Both the position numbers and the translations under genes were made by a program. Source: Canna indica (lineage: Eukaryota; Streptophyta; Magnoliopsida; Zingiberales; Cannaceae). Taken from it: a stretch of DNA of 64,000 bases. Under the pieces are notes generated by a model. The model was not told where the DNA came from. It searched no databases and saw only the letters and a program-made list of their open reading frames with translations. This document shows, in pieces, positions 10,901 to 22,103 of the stretch (positions within the stretch are counted from its first letter, which is position 1; each line of letters opens with the position of its first letter). The DNA is taken from assembly GCA_034359265.1 (NCBI GenBank), contig CP136896.1, forward strand, positions 31,002,001 through 31,066,000. Direction: 5' to 3'.

Positions 10901-11599
10901 TCATATATGAAGTGAGAGATTACTGAGGCATATGGTAAGGCTTGTTTTTTTGAGGCATGAACTTCAGCTATATACCTAAGTATGAGATCAGGGACATCTA
11001 TAGGAATGCGAGATATGGAAAAGAAGAGTACCCTAGAACTCATAGTAGTGACCTCATCATAATGACATGCTATAGGAAGAATATTATATGAAATGATGAG
11101 ATGCATAATCCTACCAGTGGTTGACAGTTTGATGCTTTGGGTAGGAATCATTCCCTGATAACCCTCAGGATAAATGGCTGATACAACTTCATGAGTAGGA
11201 AAATCCTCATGAAAACGATGTGTGGACATCTTATAAACTGGTCTTCCTACTAGAGGAAACCCAAAAGCATCTTTATTGTGGGATTCGGTGATTACTATGG
11301 ATTTTCCTAGGATTTCAGACCGAAGAATTAATTTTTCACCATACCTTGCCTTTTCTATCACAAGGTTGGAGAAAAAAGCTTTTATTAGGATGGGGCAAAC
11401 AAGTACTTGCTTTTCTAGAAACTCTACCCATCCCATGCTAACAAATTTGTTTCTAATGTCAAATTGTTCTAAGTCATCTAAATTGACTGGACATGTCTGC
11501 AGGATAGCTCTATATATGTACAAACTTAGCATCTTGTTTCTTGCCTACAGGGGTCAATAGGTTATCGGGTAAGGTTGGGAGTTTAGTCTTGGGTGCCAT
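7956..11599 (-). pseudogene. Accessory ORF of A-b (Transposase_32-like), split by a solo LTR
   Basis: The gene starts at an ATG at 11597-11599 (MAPKTKLPTLPDN). One frameshift near 11530 shifts into a 247-residue frame ending at 10789. Another shift lies near the C-terminus, before the insertion at 10714. Coding resumes at 8217 and ends at 7956 in a proline run (PPPPPP). The central part (LVIEKARYGEKLIL...GKSIVITESHNKDAFGFP...IPIDVPDLILRYI) looks like the plant 'putative plant transposon protein' domain, an identification from memory. The tail (about 8200-7980) is made of repeats containing D-x-x-G/W and DEYG/DEM motifs and is probably helical. It lies a few hundred bp before the 3' LTR. Function unknown; both the frameshifts and the LTR insertion disable it. 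Confidence 0.6.
8218..10709 (+). mobile_element. Family T gypsy solo LTR, TSD GAGTG
   Basis: It starts TGTAAGACCC and ends GGTGTGACA. The perfect 5-bp duplication GAGTG lies at 8213-8217 and 10710-10714. It matches, in inverse orientation, the LTRs of the gypsy element at 52140-61537, for example in AAGCTAGATGAGGG, GGCCGAACCCTAGATG and the terminal CTCAGTCGGGGTGTGACA. A TATA-like run (TATATATA) lies near 9820. There is no internal region: recombination between two LTRs removed the rest. It interrupts the accessory ORF of A-b. Short ORFs inside it (8479-8706, 10287-10475) are LTR sequence. Confidence 0.92.
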
Positions 11600-13019
11600 T
11601 CTGCAAAACAATTATGATGATGATGTAGATGATTAGCTTTGGATGAGAGGTGCATGCTTTTAACACAAATAAAAGGAAGCAAATTTGTTTTTTTAAGATC
11701 GGCATAGATTCATGCAAGGCCAAAAAGATTTTATCATTAAATTTCAAAATAAAGAATAAACAAAACAAAAAAATAAAAATAAAAAGTAAGATTGAATAAA
11801 ATAATCCATAAATGAAAAGAGCATACATTTTTTTTTAAAAAAAAACTTGTTTTGGCTAGATGAGGATGAGAAACATTTTTCTATTTGACCAATACAAAAT
11901 TCTTTTAAGAAGGGCCTAATGAATGTTGAGAAAAGCTCATGAAAGAAAGCGAGAGAGAACTAGTTCTTGACTAATTTTTTTATTAAAAAGTAAATGTTGA
12001 ATCATTTGAAGAATACATGAGATATTTTGATTTTTCTTAAAAAATACTTGTTTTTGCAGTAAACATGCCAAAGAGAAATTATCATCCAAGTAAAGTAAGC
12101 ATGAATCACATTTTTATGAATGAATCAAGACACATTAAGAGAATAAGAGATGAAGAAACCACCTTTTTGAGTATAACCTCATGAATGATGGATAAGGATC
12201 AAGCTTTTTACCTTGGAGAGGAATTTGGAGAGGAAGTAGAAAGCCTAGAAGATGAGAAGAGAGGTTTTGGCAGCCGGTCGAATGGGCAAGGAAGCTATAG
12301 TTTTGGTCTTAAAAACTTAATTTGAACAGTCAGGATTGAATCTGGTAGAAAAATGGGCGTACCAGATCTATTTCCGCCCGCCGGTCGATCGGGCGGTCGT
12401 AGGTCGATCGACCGCTCGATCTGCCCTAGGTTTTTAACCCTTAAAGAAAAATTATTTTTGAGAGGTGTGAGCATTTAAATTTTGTGAACTTTTTTCCATA
12501 TGAACTAGGATTTATGAGGATTCCAAAAATTCAAGAATCACTTAAAAAGGATATCTCTACAATTTTCTAGAAATTTTACAAGATCTCAGTGGTATTTTTG
12601 TGAATATGAGTCATTTATCCACCAATTTTAGATTTTGTTCAAACTTTCTAGATACCAGCATATGACCATTTAAATCATGTATGCTAAGTTTGAGACAAAG
12701 ATAATGTCATTTCAAAGGTTTTCTTAGCCTCATTTTGTTTACGAGATAAGCATATTCCTATAAAGTTGCTAGATATCAATCATTAACTTCTACTCATGGT
12801 TTTTAAGAGAAGACACATGAGCACTTAATATAAGTAAGTCTAAACATGTTTTCGAACCACTAACTCAATATGATAGCTTTTATTGTGAATTTTGACCTAG
12901 AGCAATCATAAAATTTCTCAAGATATCAAAGTTTTGTCTACCAATGTAATTTCATAGATTTAGCATTAAAAAATAATCATGAGTATAGAAGCATCATGAA
13001 ATCATGAATATTCAATATT
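11600..13019 (-). other. Non-coding interior of the A-b element
   Basis: This AT-rich stretch between the accessory ORF and the next solo LTR shows no coding frame with recognisable similarity. Poly-A and poly-T runs occur near 11835 and 12045. A cluster of GGTCGATC/CGATCGACC motifs at 12380-12420 resembles the palindromes of family A LTRs, but no LTR boundary is visible around it. Confidence 0.5.
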
Positions 13020-15102
13020 TGTAAGACCCGAAAAAATTTCCTTATATAAAAATATGTTTTGGTGCAGCATGCCGGATCCGGGGGTAGTCGAGTCGAGCCT
13101 TGGGATCGCCTCGAATGAAAAGGTATGACTCGATTAATGATTCATGGAATCTATTTGGGTGATTAACTTTCCTTTTATGAAATCATACCTTAAATTAAGT
13201 TAACTCGAGTCATATTATGGTTTGAGTCGGAACCCAAGTTGAGTTCGGGTGTAGTCGAGGTTTAAGTGCGAGTTAAGTGAGTAAAGAGGCATCATTTGGA
13301 AAGCTAGATGAGGGATTAAAACCCTCATCTTGCAACCGTGCGGCTCATCCATTGAGCCGCACAAGGCTGCCTAAGGTGAAACTTGGGGCTTGGATCAATC
13401 CGGGATTTGCATCGTCGTTGGAAAAATTTCAAGTCGTCGTCACCCGATCCTTGTTTCTCTGCAACCTAGGTGAGTGGTTAAGTTTTGAAGCTTGGGGGTG
13501 GCGGGTGGCCGAACCCTAGATGAGATAGTTTGAGTTTTCACGATCTTTCCGACAAATCTTGATTTCTATGATGTGCGTTCACTATTTTATGAAATTTCTT
13601 GTCGGAACTCGTTGTTTCTTCGTCGATTTGCAAGTTTTTAGGGCAGCCAAGTCATGGGGAAAGGGGAAAGGTCATGCCAAAATTTTCCCCAATTCCCTTG
13701 ACGGTAAGGAAGCCCTTAGATGACCTTAGATCAATGTTCGATATAGTTCTACTTGTATATCTTTCTTATATTGAAGCATGTCTTCCCTAGGAGTCCCTTG
13801 AATGGCCGAATGAACCTTACCACTCATGAAGAGGGTTCGGCCAAGGGTGAGGGAAGGGTAAATTAGTTAATTGGCATTTAAGTTATATTCAGAATTGAAG
13901 AGGTAGAGGTATAGCTAGAGTCTCCTCCCTCTTTTCCTACCATTAGGACCATGGCCGAGCAAGGTCTTCCTTGCTCATGGTTCGGCCAAGGCTAGGGAGG
14001 GGAGAAGAGATTAGCTATAGATGGAAATTACATGACTATAAGGATCATTCATAGAGATATGACAATACTTAGGAAGAACATCAAACATAGCAAGTAGCTT
14101 GATTGATTTGAAAACTTTAGGAATGCTAGTCTTGTAACCATCCTTAGCATTAGATCTTTAAACTTAAATGTTGAAATTGTTGCTATGTTTTGTATTTCCT
14201 ACATGTCATTTGAATTCATTACCACCTTGCCATGCTAGATAGTTGTTTCTTATTGTGCTAAAATTCCTAAGGTAGTGTAAAGTTGCTATATATATACATT
14301 ATGGTTATATATGATGAATGATGCAATATTTGAATATTCTCCTTTGGATTATACATGCTGCCCTAAATGTTCTTGGGCGGGATTCCAAGGTTGACTCACG
14401 AAATTCTCCACCCGAGGTAAGAAGGTTGGGTAACATGTACGACGTCACTAAACGTTCATAGCACTTATATGGAAACTTAGTTAGGAGACGATAACACTTC
14501 TATGACCTTTGGTACACTTTTGGAAACTTAGAACTCGTAGTTGTTCATATCTTGAAAGGGTGGCATAAATTCTCCACTCGTAGTTGTTCATATCTTGAAA
14601 GGGTGGCATAAATTGTTAGATACGGGCAAAAGCCCGAAGTGTATATATGGAAACCCTAGGATATTGATTGTATAATGTGTTTGAGATGGTCCGCCGAGGA
14701 GCGAGGAGGTCGAAAATGACCAATGCTCAGCTCGGCTAATATTGGGTCTAGAGGTGCGCCAGCGGGCCCGCTAGGTGCCAGACCCCAGTTGGGTGGGACT
14801 AGCTATCCTTACCACAAACGATGTCCGAAGACTAGTGGACCATCGTAGTCGACGGCCCGAGATTGTTTGTTTATATCTTGAGATATTGTGGCCTAGAGCC
14901 AGTGTAATACTACTGAATATGGTAGGGATGGCTGTAGCCGGGATATGATTCTACGAGTAGGCCCAAGGGCTGAATGCCGAAGGCTAGATAAGCTGAGATG
15001 GCAGGTTATCATGTTCAGTTGATGCGGACGAACCCGTTGGGGGTCGGTAATCGCATTAGAAATAAATTTTACCTCCTAGTACATTTCCTTTATTGCCCTG
15101 TA

Positions 15103-15166
<64 letters not shown>

Positions 15167-15604
15167 CCGAGGCTTGTGTGGAGGTTCATTTGAGCCACTC
15201 ACTGAGTCCCAAGTGGACTCACAATTTCTTTCTATTTTGTAGAGCATGAGCAGTAGCTTGGTATGTCGACATGGTGCAGCTGGTGGGCGAGAGGCGATGC
15301 CGTATCTCGTAGCGGCGTCCTGAGTCTTAGACTAGTGCTTAGTTATGTTGGTTTTATTTTTGCACTGACAGTCGTAATTGAAAAGAATTGTAAAACTTGT
15401 TACTTGAACATTCAGTTATTTGATGTTGATGTTTCTACTTGTTTTGGAAAACTTATAGATTGTGACTTGAAAACTTTTTATAAAGTATGTTGAGATTTCT
15501 TTCATTCGATATGTCTTGGTTTTCTTAATGTCAGTGTAGATAGTAGGCTACAGGGAAGGATGTAGGTCCTGGCCGATTACACTATCCTTAGTTGGGGTGT
15601 GACA
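13020..15604 (+). mobile_element. Family T gypsy solo LTR, TSD ATATT
   Basis: It starts TGTAAGACCC and ends GGTGTGACA, with a perfect duplication ATATT at 13015-13019 and 15605-15609. It aligns along its whole length with the solo LTR at 8218-10709 and with the LTRs of the gypsy element at 52140-61537. Differences include a long AT microsatellite (15105-15164) and a 46-bp tandem duplication near 14530-14615. It separates the A-b interior from a gag fragment. No internal coding sequence remains. Confidence 0.92.
15105..15164. repeat. (AT)n microsatellite, 60 bp
   Basis: An uninterrupted AT dinucleotide run lies in the T solo LTR where the sister LTR at 10260 has only a short ATATAT run. It expanded after the two copies diverged. 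Confidence 0.95.
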
Positions 15605-15609
15605 ATATT

Positions 15610-15791
15610 TTTCAAGGATTTTGCCAAACTTGAACTCATACCTCATTCTTGAAGTTTTGCCACACTTGAACTCATACCTCATTCTTGAAGTTTTGCCAAA
15701 CTTGCCAAACTTGTCTTAACAACACTAGGGTTCATTTTAAAAGCACAATCATATATTTCATGCCCATATGTACCACAACAAAAACAATGTC
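15610..15791 (-). pseudogene. Retroelement gag zinc-knuckle fragment
   Basis: On the minus strand the sequence encodes a CCHC knuckle, CFCCGTYGHEIYDC (C-x2-C-x4-H-x4-C), followed by AFKMNPS. The plus-strand A element has a matching FGHTINDCAFKKNPG at about 21965. It is therefore probably the gag end of the minus-strand A-b element. Two in-frame stops follow, and a short tandem duplication ('ACTCATACCTCATTCTTGAAG', about 35 bp apart) lies at 15630-15700. The fragment is cut at 15792 by the start of a duplicated segment. Confidence 0.55.
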
Positions 15792-17360
15792 CATGATTAG
15801 AATGATCATATCTTAGTCATATACAAGTTCGATCAAAATTAGAAATGATTATGAAAAATGAGTATTTTTCGATAAAATGTGAAATCTGAAATAAGTGATT
15901 TATTAAAAAAATGCAGAAAAATAATCTTTGAAAAATTCTTGTTTCTGCTCCCATTATCTTTTTATAGCCACAAGATTCGTCTACATTTTTTATGAAAACT
16001 ATTGGCCTAAGGTTTTCAACCATGGTCATCATCTTGATTTTGATGATAACAAACTTATTCTAATGAGTTTATCAAGTGTTTGATCCCAGGTTGAGGTTAC
16101 GATATGCGCACGAAGTTCGTTCGGAGAAAAACAAGAATCGACAAAAATGGCACCATCATAGATCGAGTGGAAAATCTAGATTTAGAAATAAAATTCATGT
16201 AATATATCTCTGGGTATAATTCCAAGCCAAATTGTAATATTATCCTAGTCAAGACTAGGTAACGGAACCCGGAAGCGAAGCGCGCAAGAAGAAAACTCGA
16301 AGAAACAGTCTCAGCCTAGGTTCGGTCGACTGGTCAATCGACAGAATGAAGCCAAAAATTGGCAGTAGCCAATTCGGTCGACCGAATGTGGCAAGAAATT
16401 AGCAGTAGCCAATTTGGTCGACCAGCCGGTCGACCGAAGTGTGCCCAGAAGCGGTAGAGTGCCACGGTCGCTTGGGCGGTTGATCAATCGGTCGACCGAT
16501 GATCGACTAGCAAGCGACCGAGCATCGCCAACGGGCAGAAAAAAGCCCGTTACGACACCCTGGTTTTGGGGGGTTATAAATACCCATTCAAAACCCTCTC
16601 CTCACTAGTTGTTGATGCCTCAAAATCTAAAAGAGTGATCCTAAGCATCTTCTAAGCCCTTTCTAGATTAAATCTTCCAACCCTAGCTCTTGTTCCCTCA
16701 AACTCAAGTGTTCATCTTTGGAGGGTCTTTCAAGCTTGCTAGATTCAACAAGAAGAGGTGATTCTATTGTGATAACTACTCTCTTCTTTCTTCTTGTGAT
16801 TGAAGTGTTTTTGGTTTGATTTTAATTGTATAAATTGATCGTGTAATAGACCTTGTGTGTGGTCTTGCTTGTTTGTGGTAACCTTGGTGTTTAAGGTGTA
16901 AAACCACTTGTGTAAAACTAGATTAGGAGTTATGAAGGTGGATACTTCCGGGTGTGGAAGTACCTTCTAAGGGAGTGTAGGGTCTTTTTGGTGTAAAAGT
17001 CCTCAATTGTAAGCTACTCTTAATATAGTGCATTTGTGTGTGAAATCCTAAGCACGGGTCTTAGGTGGTCGAGTAGGCGGTTTGCCGAACCACTATAAAT
17101 TTCTTTGTGTTAGCATTGTTCTTCTTGCGATTGCTTAATTGCTTTATTTCATCGCTTCTTTCTTTAATCATCAAATTGTGAATTGCCTAAATTGTAAGAA
17201 AATGATTAAACACGAAAAATATGAATTAGGCAAAAGATTTAGTTAACACACTGTTCACGCCCCCCCTCTAGTGTAACCATTTCACCAACAGAAGCCAAAC
17301 TCTTTGACTGTCTCATCAAAATGGATGTTCCAACTCCTCGAGGCTTGCTTGAGTCCATAA
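15792..17360 (+). repeat. 1.57-kb duplicated segment (copy of 22956-24526)
   Basis: From CATGATTAGAATGATC to GAGTCCATAA this segment matches 22956-24526 almost base for base. It holds about 170 bp of the copy's left part, 40 bp resembling copia pol (CGTCTACATTTTT), an A LTR (16000-17290) and 70 bp of copia pol on the right. It joins gag sequence on the left at a shared CATG and a C LTR on the right. Because it carries the flanks of the insertion as well as the LTR, it arose by DNA duplication, not by transposition. Confidence 0.85.
16000..17290 (+). mobile_element. Family A LTR (A-c)
   Basis: It starts TATTGGCCTAAGG (the canonical TG has become TA) and ends CATTTCACCAACA. Palindromes lie at 16321, 16373 and 16413, the last two 40 bp apart; the TATA box TATAAATA is at 16575-16582. 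It has the same length and nearly the same sequence as 23166-24456. The right flank GAAGC matches the target duplication of the A element at 19432-24456. Confidence 0.85.
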
Positions 17361-18376
17361 TTGGAGAGTCGCTTCTGATAGGATGACTTCTTTTTGAATC
17401 TTACGAGCCATCACTAAACCCCTTTAGTGTGGTCGTGAGAGACTCCACTCACAAGTCAAGATTGACGTCTAGCAACGTGTCATGAGTACCTAGATAGTGT
17501 ATGGTTCAATCTACAGGGATCGAACGCCCTTCGGTGATTAGTTACCGTGCAACTAAGTCCGTCGGTTACAACATCCCGACGTTGGCTAGGGTATAGAAGA
17601 AGTGTCAAACCCTAATATTGATTCATATGTATTCCACCCGCCAAGATGTCATCTCAATAATGAAACGTCAGAAACATCTTTCTGACTTTCATATCTACTA
17701 TGGCTAGAGATTCCCGAGTCGACACTTGTAGGGATACATAGGACATTATCTCCTCTCACTAGGAGTAACCGATTCCATATTGGTTGCTCACTTACCTCCA
17801 CGATTGGTTCCTCATGTCCTGTAATACCCGATACATGACGTTGAGGGCCACACAGGGATAGAACCAAAGCAATGGGTCGTCACTCACAAGGTAACCTTGA
17901 CAACCTCAGGTCCAAGGACTTCTTGCACCTACAACCACCCATGGAACATCCTATTGACACTCATGTAAGGATTCCATTATGTGTTCCTCGTGTAGGTCCG
18001 TTCATTGAACTCATTCTCTAATGAGTACCTGCACTTGTACATTAATGGCGGCTCATAGGTAACTGTGAGATCAGCTACCCCTTATCGTATAAGGCATGTA
18101 TCAAGTGCACTAGTCTATCTGGAATCATCAACCCCCTAATTGGTGATCCTACGATTGGAAACATTTAGAACAAGGGCATCTGGATTCCAAGTCTCACTGG
18201 CATGATCTCATCATGGCCTTGGAATCAATTTCCTGGGTTCATGGGGTTCATCACAATCTAATATATATAAAATATAGATGCAACATATGATGAAAAGTCA
18301 CCTCATATTATTCATTAACCAAAAATAGTTCCCCACACATCAACATGTGATTGGCTCAAGGGCACTATTTCTTTCA
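17361..18376 (-). mobile_element. Family C copia 3' LTR (C1), truncated
   Basis: Read on the minus strand it starts TGAAAGAAATAGTGCC at 18376, directly after the purine tract. It matches the C2 LTR at 46640-47160 (GACTCC...GGGATCGAACGCCC) and 62585-62964. The sense-downstream half (equivalent to 43.7-46.6 kb) is missing because the duplicated segment abuts it at 17360. It shows the uninterrupted sequence across the site where C2 received the CACTA transposon (about 17878). Confidence 0.8.
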
Positions 18377-18392
18377 ATCTCCCACTTGCACT
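18377..18392 (-). promoter_or_regulatory. Polypurine tract of C1 copia
   Basis: The minus-strand run AAGTGGGAGAT directly precedes the LTR start TGAAAG. The same tract is found at 62965-62980 in C2. Confidence 0.7.
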
Positions 18393-18544
18393 TGTAGCCT
18401 ATCATTGTGGTATTTAATACCCATACAACTTAAGTGGTGATCAAACTGCTGCTATGGTAATGACAATGAGAATGGATCTTCTATATTGTCTTTCGTGTCG
18501 ACACGTTCGACATTTATATCACCACGTCCAACGATCTCTCTGAT

Positions 18545-19426
18545 CTAGTGATACCGCATTAGGATGTGTTTTGATTTATGGTGGGATCTAGGTTCCTTTG
18601 CTTGAGCAATAGCCCTAGTGTTATCACAATAAATGGGGATCGGATCGGCAACCTCAGGAACAAAACCCAGCCCAGAGATAAATTTCTTTATCCACACTCC
18701 TTCTTTTGCGGCTTCGCTTGCGGTGATGTACTGAGCTTCTATCATCGAGTTGGCCACAGTTCCTTGCTTGGAACATTTCAGAGTAAATACATACCTAGAA
18801 ATGGATTTACTATCATCCATGTCCGATTGGAAGCTAGAATCTGTACAGCCCTCCAGTTTAAAATCTGACCCACCATAAATCATGAGTACATCTTTAGTCC
18901 TTCTCAAGTACTTAAAAATGGTTTTTACGGCTTTCCAATGTTCCTCTTCAGGATTTGCCTGAAATCTGCTAGTTACCCCTATGACATAAGTGACATCAGG
19001 CCGAGTACAGAGCATAGCATACATGATGGATCCTACTGCCCAAGCATAAGGGATCCCGCTCATCCTTTTTCTCTCCTCGGGTGTCTTAGGAGACATCTTC
19101 TTGGAAAGCGTGGTGCCATGACTCATAGGCAAGTAACCTTTTTTACTACCTTCCATGCTAATCCTCTTTAGCACTATATCAATATACCGAGACTGGGACA
19201 AACCAAGCATCCTTCTAGACCTATCCCTATAGATATTAATGCCGAGTACGTAGGATGCTTCACCCAAGTCTTTCATGAAGAAGTTTTTGGATAACCTTGC
19301 TTTCATTGAATGGAGCAGAGGAATATCATTCCCCATGAGCAGTATGTTATCCACATACAACACAATAAACACAACGGTGCTCCAACTAACCTTTTTATAG
19401 ACACAAGGTTCGTCTACATTTTTGAT
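18545..19426 (-). pseudogene. C1 copia reverse transcriptase (C-terminal part) and RNase H
   Basis: A 275-residue frame from 19372, open upstream to the insertion at 19431, shows the copia RT core YVDNILLMGND. The family norm is YVDD, so the second catalytic Asp is Asn. Typical Angela/Tork blocks follow: KDLGEASYVLGI, AVGSIMYAMLCTRPDV and LKYLRRTKD-like. RNase H motifs are DSSFQSD, EAQYITASEAAKE (catalytic Glu kept) and CDNTRAIAQAKEP. The frame ends at a stop (18545-18547) where C2 continues (YHLIREI), so it is a premature stop that removes about 20 residues. The N-terminal RT half lies at 24457-24795, across the inserted A element. Confidence 0.9.
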
Positions 19427-19431
19427 GAAGC

Positions 19432-20756
19432 TGTTGGCCTAAGGTTTTCAACCTTGGTCATCATCTCGATTTTGATTATAACAAACTTATTCTAATGAGT
19501 TTATCAAGTGTTTGATATCAGGTTGAGGTTACGATATGCGCGCGAAGTTCGTTCGGAGAAAAACAAGAATCGATAAAAATGACTCTGTCATAGATCGAGT
19601 AGAAAATCTAGAGTTAGAAATAGAATTTATGTAATATGTCTCTAGGTATATTCCCAAGCCTAATTGTAATATTATCCAACTCAAGACTTGGTAACGGAAC
19701 CCGAAAGTGAAGCGCGCAAGAAGAAAACTCGAAGAAACAGTCTCAGCCCAGGTTCGGTCGACCGGTCGGTTGACCGAATGAAGCCAAAAATTGGCAGTAG
19801 CCTATTCAGTCGACCGAATGTGGTAAGAAATTGGTAGTAGCCAATTCGATCAACTAGTCGATTGACCGAAGTGTGCCCAGAAGCGGGACAGTGCCGCGGT
19901 CGCTTGGGTGGTCGATTAATCGGTCAACCGATGATCGACCGACAAGTGATCGAGCGTCGCCAACGGGCAGAAAAAAGCTCGTTGACGACACCCTGGATTT
20001 GGGGGGTAATAAATACCCACTCAAAACCCTCTCCTCACTAGTTCTTGATGCCTCAAAATCTAGAAAAGTGATCCTAAGCATCTTCTAATCCCTTTCTAGA
20101 TCAAATCTTCCAACCCTAGCTCTTGATCCCTCAAACTCAAGTGTTCATCTTTGGAGGGTCATTCAAGCTTGCTAGATTCAACAATAAGAGGTGATTCTAT
20201 TGTGATAACTCCTCTCTTTTTTCTTCTTGTGATTGAAGTGTTTTTGGTTTGATTTTAATTGTATAAATTGATCGTGCAATAGACCTTGTGTGTGGTCTAG
20301 CTAGTTTGTGGTAACCTTGGTGTTTAAGGTGTAAAACCACTTGTGTGAAACTAGATTAGGAGTTGTTCTTAGGAATTGAGGTGGAAAAGCTCACTCGGTG
20401 TGAAGGTGGATACTTTCGGATGTGGAAGTACCTTCTAAGAGAGTATAGAGTCTTTCCGGTGTAAAAGTCCTCAATTATAAGCTACTCTTAATATAGTACA
20501 TTTGTGTGTGAAATCCTAAGCACGGGTCTTAGGTAGTGGAGTAGGCGGTTAGCCGAACCACTATAAGTTTTGTTGTGTTAGCATTGTTCTTCTTGCAATT
20601 GCTTAATTGCTTTATTTCATCGCTTGTTTGTTTAATCATCAAATTGTGAATTGCTTAAATTGTAAGAAAATGATTAAACACGAAAAACTGGAATTAGGCA
20701 AAAGATTTAGTTAACACACTATTCACCCCCCCTCTAGTGTGGCCATTTCACAAATA
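19432..20756 (+). repeat. 5' LTR of the pol-less A element
   Basis: It starts TGTTGGCCTAAGG and ends CATTTCACAAATA, an altered CATTTCACCAACA. It contains GGTCGACC-type palindromes at 19753-19930 and a TATA-like TAATAAATACC near 20009. It carries about 50 bp (TTCTTAGGAATTGAGGTGG region, 20360-20400) missing from the right-hand LTR; together with scattered substitutions this shows the two LTRs are not a young pair. Confidence 0.85.
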
Positions 20757-20758
20757 TT

Positions 20759-20770
20759 TGGTATCAGAGC
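20759..20770 (+). promoter_or_regulatory. Primer-binding site, initiator tRNA-Met
   Basis: TGGTATCAGAGC is the complement of the 3' end of plant initiator tRNA-Met. It lies two bases after the 5' LTR, the standard position for minus-strand priming in copia elements. Confidence 0.92.
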
Positions 20771-20825
20771 AGGCTGTAGATTGAGATTTCACCGTCTCCT
20801 CTACATCTAGTCTCATTCTGAAAAT

Positions 20826-21962
20826 ATGGCAGTAGAGTTGGTAGCGTCAGTACCACCTAGGTTCGATGAGTCAAACTTTGGTCTTTGGAAAGGAAGAATG
20901 TATATATTTTTAAAGACTCAAGGAATAGGTGTGTTTAATATGGTTAAGTCAAAATACATAGAACCTAAGAAAAACATGGATGCATGGACCCAAGAACAAA
21001 TTAACAGATTTGAGTTAAATGCTAAGTCAACAAATTGCATATATTGTTCTTTGGAAAATAACATTTTTGAAAAAGTCATGCATTGTACTTCGGCATATGA
21101 TATTTGGGCAACTTTGAACATGCTTTATGATTATGCTAAAACTGAAGAACTTGTTACTCTAAATGAAGGAGATGATGACAATTGTCATACTCCTATATCT
21201 AATGAAATTCTTGAAGCAAATAGTATATCTAGCCAAAGAAGTACAAATAGTCAAAAGAGAAAGGTGATATATCACCTATGCAATAAGAAAGGACACGTGA
21301 AGAAGAATTTCCCTAGTATGAAGAACAAGACAAAACGGAGGTCAAATGCTTCCACTTACTCACGTTCATCAAGTGAAGCATCCTCAGACCATAATCACGA
21401 AGCTAACATCATGAACATTGATGAGGAGGTATGCTCTTCTTCCGGTCATGGAAATTATAGATCTAATTCATCTAGTTCCTCAGATCTTCTATATGATGAA
21501 TTATTAGACGAATGCAAAATTATGTATGCATTGATTGTTAAAAAGGATAAAGAAAATAAAAAAATAAAAGAAGAAAATTTGTCACTTAGTTCTCATTTAC
21601 ATGAAGTAAAACTAGAAAATGAGAAACTAAAAGTTAATGTCACTAACTCATGTCATGATCCCTTAGACATTGACACTAAGGATTTGAAAAATGAAAATAG
21701 CTTGTTAAAAACTCAATTTCATGCATTGCATAAATCTATGAATGAAGTAAAAAATGAAAAGTTAATTTTGAATAGAAAGATTAATGCTTCATCTGTTAAA
21801 TGGTCCAGAAATCAAAATGATTCATTTAAAAAACTCCAAAACAAAACTGCCTTATCTAAGAATGCTTATGTTCATCATAACTCACATGCTAATCATTCCA
21901 ATGCTAGATCCCATGTCCATAGTATATATAAAAGGAAATTTAATGGACATTATTTTTGTTGA
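20826..21962 (+). CDS. Gag-like protein of the A element (DUF4219/UBN2 type)
   Basis: The 378-residue frame starts at an ATG 56 bp after the primer site. Residues 1-100 have the DUF4219/UBN2 features of copia gag (RFDESNFGLWKGRM, ... AYDIWATLNMLYD). Most of the UBN2 domain after this is deleted: the text passes from LYDYAKTEE to an acidic linker. A degenerate knuckle follows (HLCNKKGHVKKNFP), with first and last Cys positions lost. Residues 220-330 are charged and likely coiled coil. The frame stops at a TGA (21960-21962) inside a second knuckle (FC*DIFGHTINDC) and would continue with GPKAIWVPK to about 22100. Expected role: capsid formation. The stop and the deletion suggest it is inactive. 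Confidence 0.8.
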   Translation: MAVELVASVPPRFDESNFGLWKGRMYIFLKTQGIGVFNMVKSKYIEPKKNMDAWTQEQINRFELNAKSTNCIYCSLENNIFEKVMHCTSAYDIWATLNMLYDYAKTEELVTLNEGDDDNCHTPISNEILEANSISSQRSTNSQKRKVIYHLCNKKGHVKKNFPSMKNKTKRRSNASTYSRSSSEASSDHNHEANIMNIDEEVCSSSGHGNYRSNSSSSSDLLYDELLDECKIMYALIVKKDKENKKIKEENLSLSSHLHEVKLENEKLKVNVTNSCHDPLDIDTKDLKNENSLLKTQFHALHKSMNEVKNEKLILNRKINASSVKWSRNQNDSFKKLQNKTALSKNAYVHHNSHANHSNARSHVHSIYKRKFNGHYFC

Positions 21963-22103
21963 GACATTTTTGGTCATACCATTAATGATTGTGCTTTCAA
22001 GAAAAATCCAGGTGTGGCAAAGACACTTTGGGTTCCTAGGCCAACTCACCCACAAGGACCCAAAGCCATTTGGGTACCAAAGATTTCTTGCTCTTTTGTA
22101 GGG

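Noticed and set aside
8218..15604. One gypsy element with two LTRs and a 2.3-kb interior
   Set aside because: Each LTR has its own perfect and different target duplication (GAGTG, ATATT), and the interior belongs to a minus-strand element of another family.
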